Shown here: positions 63,158 to 64,000 of the stretch, one piece after another
How positions within the stretch are numbered: the first letter of the stretch is position 1
Layout of the letters: each line of letters begins with the position of its first letter
Source of the DNA: Pseudomonadota bacterium
GTDB taxonomy: Bacteria; Pseudomonadota; Alphaproteobacteria; Reyranellales; Reyranellaceae
Direction: 5' to 3'
NCBI GenBank assembly: GCA_018240745.1
Contig: JAFEFF010000175.1
Location: forward strand, 20,659 to 84,658
Length of the DNA: 64,000 nt
Notes under the pieces: model-generated
Told to the model about the DNA's origin: nothing
The model's database searches: none
Seen by the model: the letters and a program-made list of their open reading frames with translations, nothing else
Made by a program: the position numbers and the translations under genes

Positions 63158-64000
63158 ATGAGCATGAAATCGTCTGCCGCCGACCTGGCGTATCTCCGCA
63201 CGCCCGCGGCGATCCGCGAGCGTGCGGCGCAGGTGCTGAAGTATGTCGAGGACGGCCGGTCGGCCTGGTGGTCGGTCGATGCCAACGGGCTCGAGCAGGC
63301 AGTCCAGGCGACGCTCGCCGTCACGCGCAAGCGCTTCGCCAATCCGGCGGCGATTCCTTTCCATTCGCGCTGGCGGCACTTCGAGGTTGGCGGTCATGAC
63401 CGCTGGGCCACTCTCGCGCCACGCCTGGCGTCCTTGCCGAAGGAAGAGGTCGCGCGCCGTCGCATCGATCTCGCGGTCGTGTCGGTGCTGCTCGATGCGG
63501 GCGCCGGCCCGGCTTGGTCCTATCGCGAACCCGATACGGGCGAATCCTACGCGCGCTCGGAAGGCTTGGGTGTCGCGAGCTTCCACATGTTCGCCAATGG
63601 TGCGTTCAGCCGCGATCCCAAAGGCGATCCGCTGCGGGTCGATGCCGAGCGTCTGGCGGCGCTGACGCCGGTGGATATCGCCATGGGCTTCCAGGTGAAG
63701 GCGCACAATGCGCTGGTCGGACTCGAAGGTCGCGCCGACCTGTTGCGCAAGCTGGGGGGTGTCGGGCTCGACCGGCCTGGCGCGTTGTTCGACGTCATTG
63801 TGAAGGACGGCGGCACGGTGAAGGCTGCGTCGATCCTCGCCGCGGTGCTCGACAAGCTCTCGCCGATCTGGCCGTCGCCGATGGGGGATATGTGGCAGCA
63901 TCCGGTGATCGGCTGGGTGCCGTTCCACAAGCTCTCGCAGTGGCTTTCGTACTCGTTGGTCGAGCCGATCGAAAACGCCGGCCTTCCGGTCGTCGAGCTC
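63158..64000 (+). CDS. URC4: URC4/Urg3 family protein (DUF1688), 5' part; cut by window end
   Basis: The frame is open from the ATG at 63158 (or the in-frame ATG at 63164) to the window end, giving 281 residues. The sequence AAIRERAAQVLKYVEDGRSA and RRIDLAVVSVLLDAGAGPAW match the DUF1688 (URC4/Urg3) family, which works with URC1 in uracil degradation; GDMWQHPVIGWVPFHKLSQW and LVEPIENAGLP near the end are also characteristic. The family's catalytic chemistry is not known. It follows URC1 after a repeat C element and is the second gene of a likely operon. Confidence 0.85.
   Translation, partial: MSMKSSAADLAYLRTPAAIRERAAQVLKYVEDGRSAWWSVDANGLEQAVQATLAVTRKRFANPAAIPFHSRWRHFEVGGHDRWATLAPRLASLPKEEVARRRIDLAVVSVLLDAGAGPAWSYREPDTGESYARSEGLGVASFHMFANGAFSRDPKGDPLRVDAERLAALTPVDIAMGFQVKAHNALVGLEGRADLLRKLGGVGLDRPGALFDVIVKDGGTVKAASILAAVLDKLSPIWPSPMGDMWQHPVIGWVPFHKLSQWLSYSLVEPIENAGLPVVEL

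Overview
The window reads as chromosomal DNA of a high-GC, free-living alphaproteobacterium. The evidence is strong GC bias at third codon positions, many short-spaced operons with 4-bp ATGA/GTGA overlaps, several ABC and TRAP-type uptake genes for organic compounds, and soil-type catabolic families (FAH, amidase, creatininase, DUF1028, AbrB-type transporter, URC uracil catabolism). A Reyranella- or Hyphomicrobiales-like host would fit, but that is inference from gene content only. I see no rRNA, tRNA, CRISPR array, prophage or intact insertion sequence.

Layout. 1-8.4 kb: the end of a MarC-type membrane protein, a secreted lectin-like protein, an FAH hydrolase, a hydrolase/TetR pair, a class III adenylate cyclase, and a minus-strand ArsR-SRPBCC-transglutaminase-DUF899 cluster. 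Two genes here (a gamma-glutamylcyclotransferase-like gene and the DUF899 gene) each carry one apparent single-base frameshift. 8.4-9.2 kb: a DUF559 nuclease gene surrounded by palindromic repeats. 9.2-14.3 kb: DUF72 and an RND efflux adaptor/pump pair. 14.3-19.6 kb: a sugar-type ABC importer with two permease pairs and one binding protein but no ATPase. 19.6-26.3 kb: radC, a beta-lactamase-fold hydrolase, map, a MoCF-domain protein, an AbrB-type transporter and an amidase. 26.3-33.2 kb: an Asp/Glu racemase-like gene, then a five-gene branched-chain-amino-acid-type ABC operon ending in an FAD oxidoreductase.

33-40 kb: a BASS-type transporter, a secreted HExxH metallopeptidase candidate, creatininase family, a CinA-like protein, a methyltransferase, and an OmpA-type lipoprotein behind an FNR/FixK-like promoter. 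40-50.3 kb is the least familiar part: membrane proteins of unknown function, a HEPN-like protein, a 44-residue exported peptide, a 1026-residue exported CHAT protease and several small exported or membrane proteins. 50.3-53.2 kb: a gluconate-dehydrogenase-subunit-3-like protein and a GMC oxidoreductase. 53.3-61.2 kb: DUF1028, phosphoketolase, a CapA-type protein, an unknown 429-residue protein, and a cupin/exported protein/ModA-like operon. 61.8-64 kb: the URC1-URC4 pair of the URC uracil-degradation pathway, with URC4 cut by the window edge.

Four families of intergenic palindromic repeats recur: A (CTCCCCCGAAGACGGGGGAG core), B (CGTCGTCTCGACCGGAG ends, four copies), C (GGACCGCG arms placed exactly between a stop and a start codon) and D (TTGTCATCCTGAGC arms). 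They account for most of the non-coding sequence and are the most distinctive structural signal in the window.
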